From assembly GCA_017889845.1 (NCBI GenBank), contig JAGGAJ010000005.1, positions 1 to 30,945 of the forward strand: DNA of 30,945 bases. Reading direction: 5' to 3'. A model generated the notes under the pieces. The model saw only the letters and a list, made by a program, of their open reading frames with translations. It searched no databases and was not told where the DNA came from. Of this stretch, positions 1-7,176 are shown one piece after another (position 1 is the first letter of the stretch; every line of letters begins with the position of its first letter). The DNA is from Deltaproteobacteria bacterium. Lineage in GTDB: Bacteria; Desulfobacterota; Deferrimicrobia; Deferrimicrobiales; Deferrimicrobiaceae. A program made the translations under genes and the position numbers.

Positions 1-686
1 ACCACGTGGAAATGGTGCAGCTTGACGCCCCGGACCCCCAGCCCGGACAGGAACGGCGCGGCGGCGAGGAACGACTCCGGCGTGTCGCCCGGCAGCCCGT
101 AGATCAGGTGAGCCCCCACGTCGATCCCCCGCCGCGCGAGGGCCCGCGCCCCTTCCCCGAACGATGCCACGTCGTGCCCGCGACGGGCGCCCCGCAGGAC
201 GTCGTCCGACATCGACTGCAGCCCCAGTTCGACGCAGACGTACCGCTCCCGCGCGATCTCCGCGAGGACGTCGAGGGCCGCGGGTCCGAGGCAGTCCGGC
301 CGCGTCCCCACGACGATGCCGGACACCGCGGGGTGGCGGAGGGCGGCCAGGTACCGCTCCCGCAGCACCTCCGGGGGCGCGTGGGTGCCGGTGAACTTCT
401 GGAAATAGACGAGATAGCGTCGGCGTCCGCCGGCATCGGACGCCCCGATGGACCGCCGGACCTGCTCCTCCACCGGCAGGCCCGGGAAACGGATCCCCGG
501 GGTGAAGGAGTCGTTGTCGCAGAAGGAGCACCCTCCCGTGCCGACGGTCCCGTCCCGGTTCGGGCAGGCGAATCCGCCGTCGACGCACACGCGGGCCGCG
601 GCTCCGCCCAGCCGGCGGCGAAGGAAGGAGGCGTAGTTGTGGTAGCGCAGACCCGGGTGGAGCGGAGGCGGGACGGTCGCTCCCAC
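1..686 (-). CDS. YhcC/TIGR01212-family radical SAM protein (3' end outside window)
   Basis: Radical SAM enzyme, partial at its C-terminus because the window ends. The minus-strand frame is open from 686 to 1. Near residue 30 it shows the family's cluster motif: Cys in GFACPNRDGT, then 12 residues later GGCSFCDNDSF, a CX12CX2C pattern typical of YhcC/TIGR01212 proteins rather than the classic CX3CX2C. Further on come a YFQKFTGTHAP segment, GTRPDCL, ELGLQS and HLIYGLPGDT, all family landmarks. I chose the GTG at 686; a run of G at 699-704 could serve as ribosome site, and no in-frame ATG lies upstream. It begins just after the moaA stop (695), so the two are probably co-transcribed. The substrate of the family is not established. 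Confidence 0.88.
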   Translation of the reverse strand, partial: MGATVPPPLHPGLRYHNYASFLRRRLGGAAARVCVDGGFACPNRDGTVGTGGCSFCDNDSFTPGIRFPGLPVEEQVRRSIGASDAGGRRRYLVYFQKFTGTHAPPEVLRERYLAALRHPAVSGIVVGTRPDCLGPAALDVLAEIARERYVCVELGLQSMSDDVLRGARRGHDVASFGEGARALARRGIDVGAHLIYGLPGDTPESFLAAAPFLSGLGVRGVKLHHFHV

Positions 687-694
687 GAAAGTGA

Positions 695-1669
695 CTAGCC
701 CCCCACGCGGGACATCGGCTCCGCCGCGGAAGGATCGTCCCCGGAGGCGCACAGGTCGTGCCCCTCCGGCTTGGCGTGTACCGCGGCGCGGAGCAGATCG
801 GCCACCGCCTCGTCGCCGCGGCCGGACCGCAGGACGGCGCGCAGATCCAGCGTCTCGCGGGCGAACAGGCACCCGCGGAGCCGACCGTCCGCCGTCACCC
901 GCAGCCGGTTGCACCGCTCGCAGAATTTCCGGGAGACGGGGGAGATGATCCCGGCTTTCCCGGCGAATCCCGGGACATCGTACGTCACCGCAGAGGACGG
1001 CTCCCCGTTCCGGGTTTCCCGCACCCCCGGCAGGGAAAGGATCCGGTCCCGGACCCCCACGGCGGAGAGGAACGCCTCCGAGGGGGAGCAGCCGATCGGC
1101 ATCCGTTCTATGAACCGCACCTCCACCGGCATCTCCTGCGCCAGGGCGAGGAAGTCGTCCACATCCGCGGGGAGGAGACCGTGCAGCAGCACCACGTTGA
1201 TCTTGACGGGCGACAGCCCCGCCCGGACCGCCGCCTCGATCCCTGACAGGACCCGCGGCAGGGCGTCACGCCGGGTGATCTCGGCGTACCGGTCGCGGCG
1301 GATCGTGTCCAGGGACACGTTGACGCGGGAAAGCCCCGCTTCCCGGAGGGGGGCGGCCATTTCGGCGAGGGTCGTCCCGTTGGTGGTCATCCCGAGATCG
1401 AGAACGCCCCGGACCCGCGCGACCCGTCCCACGAAGGGAACGATCCCGCGGCGGACGAGCGGCTCCCCTCCGGTGATCCGGACCTTGCGGACCCCGAGGG
1501 CCACGGCCACGCGCACGGTGCGTACCAGTTCGTCGTAGGCGAGGATCTCGGAGACGGGCTTGAGGGGGATCCCCTCGGGGGGCATGCAGTAGACGCACCG
1601 CAGGTCGCACCGGTCGGTGACCGAGAGGCGGAGGTAGTCGACCTTCCGGCCGAAGGAGTCGCGCAGCAT
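695..1669 (-). CDS. moaA: GTP 3',8-cyclase MoaA (molybdopterin biosynthesis)
   Basis: Radical SAM enzyme that, with MoaC, converts GTP to cyclic pyranopterin monophosphate, the first step of molybdenum cofactor synthesis. The N-terminus DSFGRKVDYLRLSVTDRC is characteristic. Cys21, Cys25 and Cys28 (CDLRCVYC) bind the SAM cluster, TGGEPLVR follows near residue 65, and the second cluster is bound by the C-terminal FCERCNRLR...LRGC cysteines. The protein is 324 residues, normal for MoaA, and ends in Gly-Gly, the conserved tail that activates the enzyme. It starts 9 bp after the TPR lipoprotein stop and is followed by a radical SAM gene. No other Moco gene is in the window, so its link to the upstream lipoprotein genes is probably transcriptional rather than functional. 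Confidence 0.95.
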   Translation of the reverse strand: MLRDSFGRKVDYLRLSVTDRCDLRCVYCMPPEGIPLKPVSEILAYDELVRTVRVAVALGVRKVRITGGEPLVRRGIVPFVGRVARVRGVLDLGMTTNGTTLAEMAAPLREAGLSRVNVSLDTIRRDRYAEITRRDALPRVLSGIEAAVRAGLSPVKINVVLLHGLLPADVDDFLALAQEMPVEVRFIERMPIGCSPSEAFLSAVGVRDRILSLPGVRETRNGEPSSAVTYDVPGFAGKAGIISPVSRKFCERCNRLRVTADGRLRGCLFARETLDLRAVLRSGRGDEAVADLLRAAVHAKPEGHDLCASGDDPSAAEPMSRVGG

Positions 1670-1678
1670 CCCGCTATT

Positions 1679-2311
1679 TTACCAGAGGCGTTCCCCCCCC
1701 GGGACCGGGTACCGCATCCGGAGCGCTTCCCGGTGCTCGCGGATCTCCTTCGCCACCGCGTCGGTGCACGCCGGTTCCCCCGCGGCGCACATCCGCTCCG
1801 CCTCCGCGAACGCCTGCTCCGCCTCCACCGGCCGGGAGAATTCGCCGAGGAGCACCCCGAGGGTGTCGAGGAGCGGCGGGGACCGATGATTCGGGCTCTC
1901 GAGGACCGACTCCATACGGCGGAGAGCGTCCTCCCGTTCCTTCCCGGAAAGGATCGCCGCCCACGCCAGGTTGTTCGTCGCCCCCGGTTCGTCGGGCCGG
2001 AGCGCGAGCGCCTCCAGGTACTCCTCCCGCGCCGCGTCGTACCGCTTCTGGGCGAGCCGCACGTTGCCGAGGTTGACCCGGGCCTGGAAGAACGCCGGAT
2101 CCTTCTTCAGGGCCGCCTCGTACTCGCGGGCCGCGAGATCGAGCTCGCCCTTCCTCTCGTACGCCACTCCGAGGGTCGCGTGCTCGTCCGCGGAGAGAGG
2201 ATCTTCCAGGACGATGATCTTCGGGACGCGGGCGCACGCCGAAACCGCCAGGAGGAGCGAAAGGAGCAACGCCGGGATAAGGAAGCCCGTGGTCCCGCGT
2301 GCCGGCGACAA
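1679..2311 (-). CDS. TPR-repeat lipoprotein (C-terminal half of a PA2778-like system)
   Basis: Predicted lipoprotein with tetratricopeptide repeats. I chose the TTG at 2311: GGAGG lies about 9 bases upstream, and this start places a clean signal peptide (FLIPALLLSLLLAVSAC) at the N-terminus, with the lipobox Cys about 25 residues in. A TTG at 2317 overlaps the previous stop and is the alternative; an ATG at 2365 would overlap the upstream gene by about 50 bp and bury the signal. At least two TPR units follow (HATLGVAYERKGELDLAAREYEAAL, then NLGNVRLAQKRYDAAREEYLEAL), then a third weaker one. In PA2778-family proteins a C39-like peptidase and TPRs are usually, to my recollection, one chain; here the TPR part is a separate, coupled lipoprotein. 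Function unknown. Confidence 0.8.
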   Translation of the reverse strand: MSPARGTTGFLIPALLLSLLLAVSACARVPKIIVLEDPLSADEHATLGVAYERKGELDLAAREYEAALKKDPAFFQARVNLGNVRLAQKRYDAAREEYLEALALRPDEPGATNNLAWAAILSGKEREDALRRMESVLESPNHRSPPLLDTLGVLLGEFSRPVEAEQAFAEAERMCAAGEPACTDAVAKEIREHREALRMRYPVPGGERLW

Positions 2312-2313
2312 CG

Positions 2314-2892
2314 TCAAGTTCCTCCCCCGGTGACGACGATCGCGAGATGTCCCATCTTCGCCCATTGCGCTTCAAGCGTGCCGTACGGGATGACCTTCCC
2401 TTCCGTTTCCCCCGAGTTCGCCACCACGCCCTCCGGCGTCACCCCGTAGGCGAGGAGGTAGTGGGGGCGGCTCCACGCCCAGACGCCGAGGTCGACGAGG
2501 AGGATCACCGGCTGCCCGCCGGCGATGCGCTCCCGAAGCGCCGCCATGTCGAGGGATGCCACTTCCGCCGGGACGCCGCGGCGCCGGGACGCCGCCGCGA
2601 GGTCGGTGATGAGCGTCCCGCGGAGTCCGGCCGTGCGCGTTTCCGCGACGAGTTCCCCCGTCGTGACGTCCTTGCCGTGGAACCGCAGGAGCATCGCGAG
2701 GGAGGAGGGGCCGCACGAATCCTCCTCCTGCGGGAGAAACGGGACCCCGGGGATGACGTGCGCCGGCGCCGCTCCCTCCCCGGCCGCAGCCGGCGCCCCG
2801 GGGGCGGGGCGGGGCGCCGCGCACCCGCCCCAGACGGAAAGGGCGCCGCCCAGGAGCAGGGCGGCGCCCGCGAACCGCACGGCCACGCGCAT
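2314..2892 (-). CDS. C39-like cysteine peptidase lipoprotein, PA2778 family
   Basis: Papain-like/C39 peptidase fold anchored as a lipoprotein. Residues 1-24 form a signal peptide ending in the lipobox WGGC (Cys24). After an Ala/Pro-rich linker comes VPFLPQEEDSCGPSSLAM with the presumed nucleophile Cys60, then the His in RPHYLLAYG (His144) and Asn159 in VVANSGET, completing a Cys-His-Asn/Asp triad. Length is 192 residues, short because the usual TPR part is encoded by the next gene. Its start overlaps the stop of the PA2779-family gene by one base (TGATG), and its own stop is next to the TPR gene start, so all three are translationally coupled. C39 relatives cleave double-glycine leaders, but no substrate gene is visible here; the role is unknown. 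Confidence 0.85.
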   Translation of the reverse strand: MRVAVRFAGAALLLGGALSVWGGCAAPRPAPGAPAAAGEGAAPAHVIPGVPFLPQEEDSCGPSSLAMLLRFHGKDVTTGELVAETRTAGLRGTLITDLAAASRRRGVPAEVASLDMAALRERIAGGQPVILLVDLGVWAWSRPHYLLAYGVTPEGVVANSGETEGKVIPYGTLEAQWAKMGHLAIVVTGGGT

Positions 2893-3287
2893 CAGCGGAT
2901 GACGACTTCCTTACCCATCAACTTGATGATCACGATGATGAGGATGATGATGATCAGGAGCGCGATGATCCACTCGCCGTCCGCCCCTGCCGCCACCCGG
3001 TCGGTCAGGGACGCCAGCCGGTGCAACTCCTGCGAGCTCATTGCCTCGACCTTGGCCTTCGCCTCCTCCGGCGACACGCCGTAGTCGATCAGCTTCTGAA
3101 CGACGACCTTGTTCTCGAGGAACGCCTGCACCCTGGAAAGGTCTTCCGCGCGGCTTCCTTCCCCGGGAACGCCGGAGGCGATCACCCCCGCCTCGGCCAC
3201 GCCCCGCACAGCCCCCAGCACGCCCATCCAGCCCGCCATCGCCACCGCCAGAACGACGAACCAGCCCGCTTTGCGCACGATCGTCAT
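2892..3287 (-). CDS. PA2779-family small membrane protein
   Basis: 131-residue protein with an N-terminal hydrophobic segment (about residues 8-27), a central helical part (SRVQAFLENKVVVQKLIDYGVSPEEAKAKVEAMS) and a C-terminal membrane helix made almost only of Ile and Leu (about 106-124). The VSPEEA...V..MS..EL...A..D..AAG pattern followed by a terminal helix matches my memory of the PA2779/DUF6627 family, which travels with PA2778 peptidases, and that partner is the next gene. A strong ribosome site (GGGGAGGTGG) lies 6-10 bases upstream of the ATG. A TATAAC hexamer on the minus strand about 45 bases upstream could be the operon's -10 box. Function is uncharacterised. Confidence 0.85.
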   Translation of the reverse strand: MTIVRKAGWFVVLAVAMAGWMGVLGAVRGVAEAGVIASGVPGEGSRAEDLSRVQAFLENKVVVQKLIDYGVSPEEAKAKVEAMSSQELHRLASLTDRVAAGADGEWIIALLIIIILIIVIIKLMGKEVVIR

Positions 3288-3390
3288 GGCAAGCCACCTC
3301 CCCTTGATCTTTCAGTGTGTAAACCCGGGATGTCGTTATATCGGCCATTCTGGCAGAAGCCGCGCCGCCCGGTCAACCCCGCCCGGCGGA

Positions 3391-5373
3391 TCACTCCAGG
3401 ACGCGGATGGGCATGACGATCATCGGCTGGCCGGCGAACACCAGCTTCTTCTGCGCGAGGAACGCCGTCTGGTTGTGCAGGAGCTTGTTGAAGAAGTTGT
3501 CCTCCTGGAACACGAGCTGGCCGGCGAAGAACACCACGTTGGGGAAGTCGGCCACCACCTTCTCCGACAGGTGGTTGATGATCTCGATGACCTCGGTCCC
3601 GACCTGGTACCGCGCTTCGGCGTAGTAGCCGTGCCCCTTCACGAACTCGACGTAGTTCCGCAGCTGCTCCCGCAGGTTCGTTGCCAGGTTCTCGATCTCG
3701 GCCGCCCCCTTGAAGCGGCTGGTGTCCACCACCCCCGCGGAGAGGAAGATGAAGTTCCGGAACGTGCCGGGGAAGGAGCGGACGATGGAGAAGAACACGT
3801 GCATCCCCAGCCCGTTGTACCCCGACACCATGATCGCGGCGGTGGGCGCCTGCCGCCGCAGCATCGGCTCCTGGGCCGCGGCCAGGGTGGGGGCCGGCAG
3901 ATTGAGGAGCAGGTCGTCGAGCCGCCGCAGGTGCCCCGACGCCTTCCGGTAGTGGCGCCGGACCAGGAAGCTCGCGGCGACGAACGATCCCGTGATGAGC
4001 AGCGTGATCCAGCCGCCTTCGGGGAACTTCATCCACACGGTGACGCAGAGGATCGACGCCGTGAGGAAGAATCCGAGGCCGTTGATCGCCAGCCCGGATT
4101 TCCACTTCCCTTCCGATTCCCGGTCCTTCCACCAGTGGCGGCACATGCCGAACTGCGACAGGCTGAAGGTCAGGAAGACGTTGATGGAGTACATGATGAC
4201 CAGGTACCGGACCGAGCCCCCCGTGATGAAGAGCATCAGGAACGCCATCCCGCCCATGAAGTAGACGCCGTACTTGGTCACCAGCCGCTCGGAGAGGTGC
4301 GCGAACCGGTGGGGCATGTAGGAGTCGTTCGCCATGTTGGAGAGCACCTGCGGCCCGCCGAGGAAACCGGTCTGCGCGGCGACGAAGAGGAGCACCGCCT
4401 CGGTGAAGAGGACGAAGGCGGCAAGGAACTTCGCCGTGCCTCCCTGCCAGAGGGATTCCACCAGCCCCCCGAAGAGGACGGCGTTGAGGGTCTTGCCGTG
4501 GACGGGACCGACGCCGTTCAGCACGTACCCGAGGATGATCCCGCCGGCCATGAAGGCGAGGGAGAAGGCCAGGTACGCCATCGCCCGCTTCCCCGTCTGC
4601 ACGCGCGGCTCCCGCAGCGTCTGCATGGAGTTGGAGACCGCCTCGATCCCGGTGTACGTCCCCGCGCCCATCGAGTACGCCCGCAGCAGGAGCGCCCCGA
4701 CCCCCAGCCATCCCATCTCGCTGGATGCCGCCGAGAGGTCCGAGGAGACGCGCGTTCCCACGGCCGGGAGGTCGGGCAGGTGGCGCAGGATCGCGAACAG
4801 GATCAGCGGGACGTGGGTGAGGATGAAGGCCATGAAGATCGGGGTCAGGATCACCACCGACTCCTTCACCCCGCGCAGGTTCAGCCAGATCAGCAGAAGG
4901 ATGACGAGGAAGGTGAACGCGAACTTGTACTCCAGCCACGGAAGCGGGAGGAAGCTGAAGATGGCGTCCGCCCCCGCGGCCACCGAAATGGTGATCGTCA
5001 GGACGTAGTCGATCACCAGGGCGGACCCCGAGACGACGCCCGCCTTCTCGCCGAGAAGCTTCGACGCCACGATGTACCCGCCGCCGCCGGAGGGGAACGC
5101 CTCGATGATCTGGGAGTAGCTCGCGGAGATGATGAAGACGGTCAGGACCGTGGCGGCCGCGACGAAGAGCGCGAGGATCGTGTGCCCGCCGAGCGCGAGG
5201 TACGCCTCCTCCGGACCGTACGAGGAGGAGGAGATGCCGTCCGCACCCAGGCCCACCCAGGCGAAGAAAGCGATCAGGGAGACGTTGTGGAAGATCTTCG
5301 GGTCGAAGAGGTCCCGCGGCGCGCCGAAGATGATCCTTCTGGCGCGCCGGTAGAACGATTCGTTTTCCATCAT
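3391..5373 (-). CDS. KimA-like APC-superfamily permease (probable potassium or amino-acid importer)
   Basis: About 660-residue transporter of the amino acid-polyamine-organocation (APC) fold. Near residue 35 it carries GLGADGISSSSYGPEEAYLAL, and then ISASYSQIIEAFPSGGGGY; these resemble the potassium importer KimA (YdaO) and its relatives more than ordinary amino-acid permeases. About twelve hydrophobic segments run to roughly residue 455. The remaining 200 residues are soluble and include AAIMVSGYNGLGMHV and a region ending IVMPIRVLE, consistent with the cytosolic domain of this family. The start is the ATG at 5373, overlapping the GNAT stop as ATGA; a second ATG follows immediately at 5370. 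Substrate cannot be fixed from sequence: potassium is favoured by the motif, amino acids are possible. Confidence 0.88.
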   Translation of the reverse strand: MMENESFYRRARRIIFGAPRDLFDPKIFHNVSLIAFFAWVGLGADGISSSSYGPEEAYLALGGHTILALFVAAATVLTVFIISASYSQIIEAFPSGGGGYIVASKLLGEKAGVVSGSALVIDYVLTITISVAAGADAIFSFLPLPWLEYKFAFTFLVILLLIWLNLRGVKESVVILTPIFMAFILTHVPLILFAILRHLPDLPAVGTRVSSDLSAASSEMGWLGVGALLLRAYSMGAGTYTGIEAVSNSMQTLREPRVQTGKRAMAYLAFSLAFMAGGIILGYVLNGVGPVHGKTLNAVLFGGLVESLWQGGTAKFLAAFVLFTEAVLLFVAAQTGFLGGPQVLSNMANDSYMPHRFAHLSERLVTKYGVYFMGGMAFLMLFITGGSVRYLVIMYSINVFLTFSLSQFGMCRHWWKDRESEGKWKSGLAINGLGFFLTASILCVTVWMKFPEGGWITLLITGSFVAASFLVRRHYRKASGHLRRLDDLLLNLPAPTLAAAQEPMLRRQAPTAAIMVSGYNGLGMHVFFSIVRSFPGTFRNFIFLSAGVVDTSRFKGAAEIENLATNLREQLRNYVEFVKGHGYYAEARYQVGTEVIEIINHLSEKVVADFPNVVFFAGQLVFQEDNFFNKLLHNQTAFLAQKKLVFAGQPMIVMPIRVLE

Positions 5374-5942
5374 AAGGACATGTCGTCCGCCGGCGCGGAC
5401 GCCATGTGGTAGAGCAGGACGACCAGGTTGTGCATGTGCCCCTTCTGATCGTTGGCGAAATTGCGGTACACCGCCGCATGCCGGAAGCCGAGTTTCTCGA
5501 ACGCGCGCACCGCCGCGTCCTGCTCCTCGAGGATCTCGGCCATGAGATAGCGGAGGGCCGCCTTCTCCCCGAGATGCCGCAGCTCCCGGATCATCGCCGT
5601 CCCCAGCCCCTGGTGCCGGTAGTCCGGCGCGACCTGGATGCGCACCACCCCGACCCGCTGCTTCCACCCCGCCTTCTGCCGGTGGAGCGTGGCGTCCCCC
5701 ACCACCCGGTCCCCCTCCAGGGCGAGGATGGGGAGAACCGTTTCGTAGTCGAGGGTGTCCGCCCAGCGCTGCACCACGTCCCGCCGGCTCACGTCCTGGC
5801 GGAAGAACATCCTGTCCTCGGGGGGGATCATCCGGAAGAACGCCCACAGGCGGTCCACGTCCTCCGGGACCATGGGACGGAAGACGAGGCGCGCGCCGTT
5901 GCGCAGCGAGACCTCCCGCGGGTACCGGTCCAGGTGGATCAT
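5370..5942 (-). CDS. GNAT-family N-acetyltransferase
   Basis: 190-residue acetyltransferase of the GNAT superfamily. The core acetyl-CoA site is VRIQVAPDYRHQGLGTAMIREL (R/Q-x-x-G-x-G/A pattern), followed by YLMAEILEEQDAAVRAFEKLGFRHAAVYRNF, the usual C-terminal part of the fold. The N-terminal RNGARLVFRPMVPEDVDRLWAFF is typical of family members that act on proteins or small amines. The ATG at 5942 has GGAGACGGAG just upstream. It overlaps the permease gene by an ATGA, so the two are made together; acetylation of the transporter or of its substrate is possible but unproven. Confidence 0.88.
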   Translation of the reverse strand: MIHLDRYPREVSLRNGARLVFRPMVPEDVDRLWAFFRMIPPEDRMFFRQDVSRRDVVQRWADTLDYETVLPILALEGDRVVGDATLHRQKAGWKQRVGVVRIQVAPDYRHQGLGTAMIRELRHLGEKAALRYLMAEILEEQDAAVRAFEKLGFRHAAVYRNFANDQKGHMHNLVVLLYHMASAPADDMSL

Positions 5943-5968
5943 CTCCGTCTCCTGGGTGCCATGATCGG

Positions 5969-6451
5969 CTACCACGCGTCCCGGAACGGGACTTCCACCG
6001 CATCGTACCACTCCGCGAAGTCCATGGGGCGGTGCGGGGGGAGCCCCTTCTCGTGGAGGAGGTCGTCGATCACCCGGTGGATGAAGGAGAGGGCGTTGTC
6101 CAGGAGCCGGAGGTCGTTCCCGGAGATGGCCGTCGGGTCCACCCCGTGGTACGCTTCCATGGCGAGCGCGAGGTCCCGGCGGGCGGCGGGGAGGTCCTGC
6201 ACGGCGAGGGCCTTCGCGATGGCGTCGAAGTGCCGCCGGAACTGCTGGTACGCCCTCCGGACCTCGAAGGGCGAGGCCTCGATCTTCCGCCACGGCCCGA
6301 AGTAGATGGCGTCGTGCCCCGCGCGCAGTTCCGCGTACGACAGCCCGTCGTACGGGCAACCGGGGCGGACGCCGGCGGGGACACTGACCCCCGGGGGGGC
6401 GAAATGCAACTCCGCCCCGCAGTTGGGACAACGGAAGACGGTCGCCTGCAT
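5969..6451 (-). CDS. Zinc-ribbon protein of unknown function
   Basis: 160-residue protein that I do not recognise. The N-terminus has a zinc-ribbon-like half site (FRCPNCGAEL) with a later Cys in RPGCPYDG that could complete a four-Cys or Cys/His site. The rest is helical, rich in charged residues (SPFEVRRAYQQFRRHFDAIAKALA, then NDLRLLDNALSFIHRVIDDLLHEKG), with no membrane segment. I prefer the ATG at 6451; an ATG at 6499 would start inside the palindrome in front of lexA and overlap its control region. The gene is divergent from lexA with only about 56 bp between starts, so it may share the LexA operator. It lies 26 bp upstream of the GNAT gene and is probably in the same transcript. Confidence 0.7.
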   Translation of the reverse strand: MQATVFRCPNCGAELHFAPPGVSVPAGVRPGCPYDGLSYAELRAGHDAIYFGPWRKIEASPFEVRRAYQQFRRHFDAIAKALAVQDLPAARRDLALAMEAYHGVDPTAISGNDLRLLDNALSFIHRVIDDLLHEKGLPPHRPMDFAEWYDAVEVPFRDAW

Positions 6452-6487
6452 GGATCGATTATCGCGCCCCTTTCCGTCATGGCATAT

Positions 6488-6501
6488 GTATGGTACCATA
6501 C
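6488..6501. promoter_or_regulatory. Perfect 14-bp palindrome, probable LexA operator
   Basis: GTATGGTACCATAC is its own reverse complement and sits 6 bp before the lexA ATG, within the 56-bp gap to the divergent zinc-ribbon gene. LexA repressors normally control their own gene through a dyad at this place. The sequence is unlike the E. coli (CTG-N10-CAG) and Gram-positive (GAAC-N4-GTTC) boxes. That it is the LexA site is inferred from position and symmetry only. Confidence 0.6.
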
Positions 6502-6507
6502 CTACCC

Positions 6508-7152
6508 ATGGAGCCCCTGACCCCGTCCCAGCGGAAAGTCCTTGCCTTCGTGCAGGAGTTCGCCACCCGGAACCGTTTCGCCCCGACGGCGCGGGAGATC
6601 GCGGAGCGCTTCGGCATCGCGGAGAAGAACGCCTTCTACTACCTCGACGTCCTGGAGCGGAAAGGGTTTTTACGAAGGCGGCCGCACCACCCCCGCCGGA
6701 TCGAGTTCACGGAGGCGGCCGCCCCGTACCGCCCCCCCCTGCGCGTCCCCGTGCTGGGCCGGGTCCCCGCGGGCGCTCCCCGCGAGGCGGTGGAGGAGGC
6801 CGGCGAGGAGCTGCTCCTCGACCCCCTGCTCGCGGGCGGGGAGGATGTCTACGCCCTCCGCGTGAAGGGGGACAGCATGACGGGGGCGGGGATCCGGGAC
6901 GGGGACTACGTGCTGGTACGCCCCCAGGAAGGCGCCGAGGACGGGGAGATCGTGGTGGCCGTTGTCGACGGGGAGGCCACGGTCAAGCGGCTCCGGCGGG
7001 CGGAGGGAGGGATCCGGCTCGAGGCGGAGAACCCCGCCTTCCCGCCGCTGTTCCTCCCCGCGCCGGCTGCTCCCGCCGCGGGCGGTCCCGGCGCCCCTTC
7101 TTCCGCCCTTCGCGTCGCGGGGAAGGTCGTCGGCCTCTTCCGGAAGATGTAG
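6508..7152 (+). CDS. lexA: LexA-type SOS repressor (self-cleaving, S24 family)
   Basis: Represses SOS genes and inactivates itself when RecA filaments stimulate autocleavage. The 214-residue protein has an N-terminal winged helix (LTPSQRKVLAFVQEFATRNRF, then TAREIAERFGI as recognition region), the Ala88-Gly89 cleavage site in GRVPAGAP, catalytic Ser123 in VKGDSM and Lys160 in EATVKRL. An Ala/Pro/Gly-rich insert (LPAPAAPAAGGPGAP) near the C-terminus is unusual for LexA. I chose the ATG at 6508 (MEPLTPSQ) over 6490 because the latter lies inside the palindrome. The recognition helix (FGIAEKNAFYYLDVLERKG) differs from classic LexA, in line with a non-standard operator. It is followed after 24 bp by the RecA-like gene, forming one operon with the polymerase. 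Confidence 0.93.
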   Translation: MEPLTPSQRKVLAFVQEFATRNRFAPTAREIAERFGIAEKNAFYYLDVLERKGFLRRRPHHPRRIEFTEAAAPYRPPLRVPVLGRVPAGAPREAVEEAGEELLLDPLLAGGEDVYALRVKGDSMTGAGIRDGDYVLVRPQEGAEDGEIVVAVVDGEATVKRLRRAEGGIRLEAENPAFPPLFLPAPAAPAAGGPGAPSSALRVAGKVVGLFRKM

Positions 7153-7174
7153 GGAAGATGTAGGGAAGATGTAG
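7142..7174 (+). repeat. Three exact 11-bp tandem repeats over the lexA stop
   Basis: GGAAGATGTAG occurs three times without gaps (7142-7152, 7153-7163, 7164-7174). The first copy encodes the last residues and the stop codon of lexA; the other two fill the gap to the next start at 7177. The copy junctions create AGGGA about 10 bases before that ATG, so the repeat appears to supply its ribosome site. Confidence 0.9.
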
Positions 7175-7176
7175 GG

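Noticed and set aside
3109..5412. Very long open frame (767 codons) on the plus strand opposite the permease
   Set aside because: It is rich in His, Asp, Glu and Arg with no domain pattern, as is usual for the antisense of a GC-rich gene, and the minus strand encodes a clear APC transporter.
6490..6510. Upstream ATG at 6490 as lexA start
   Set aside because: It lies within the palindrome, lacks a ribosome site and would add six residues before the standard LexA N-terminus.
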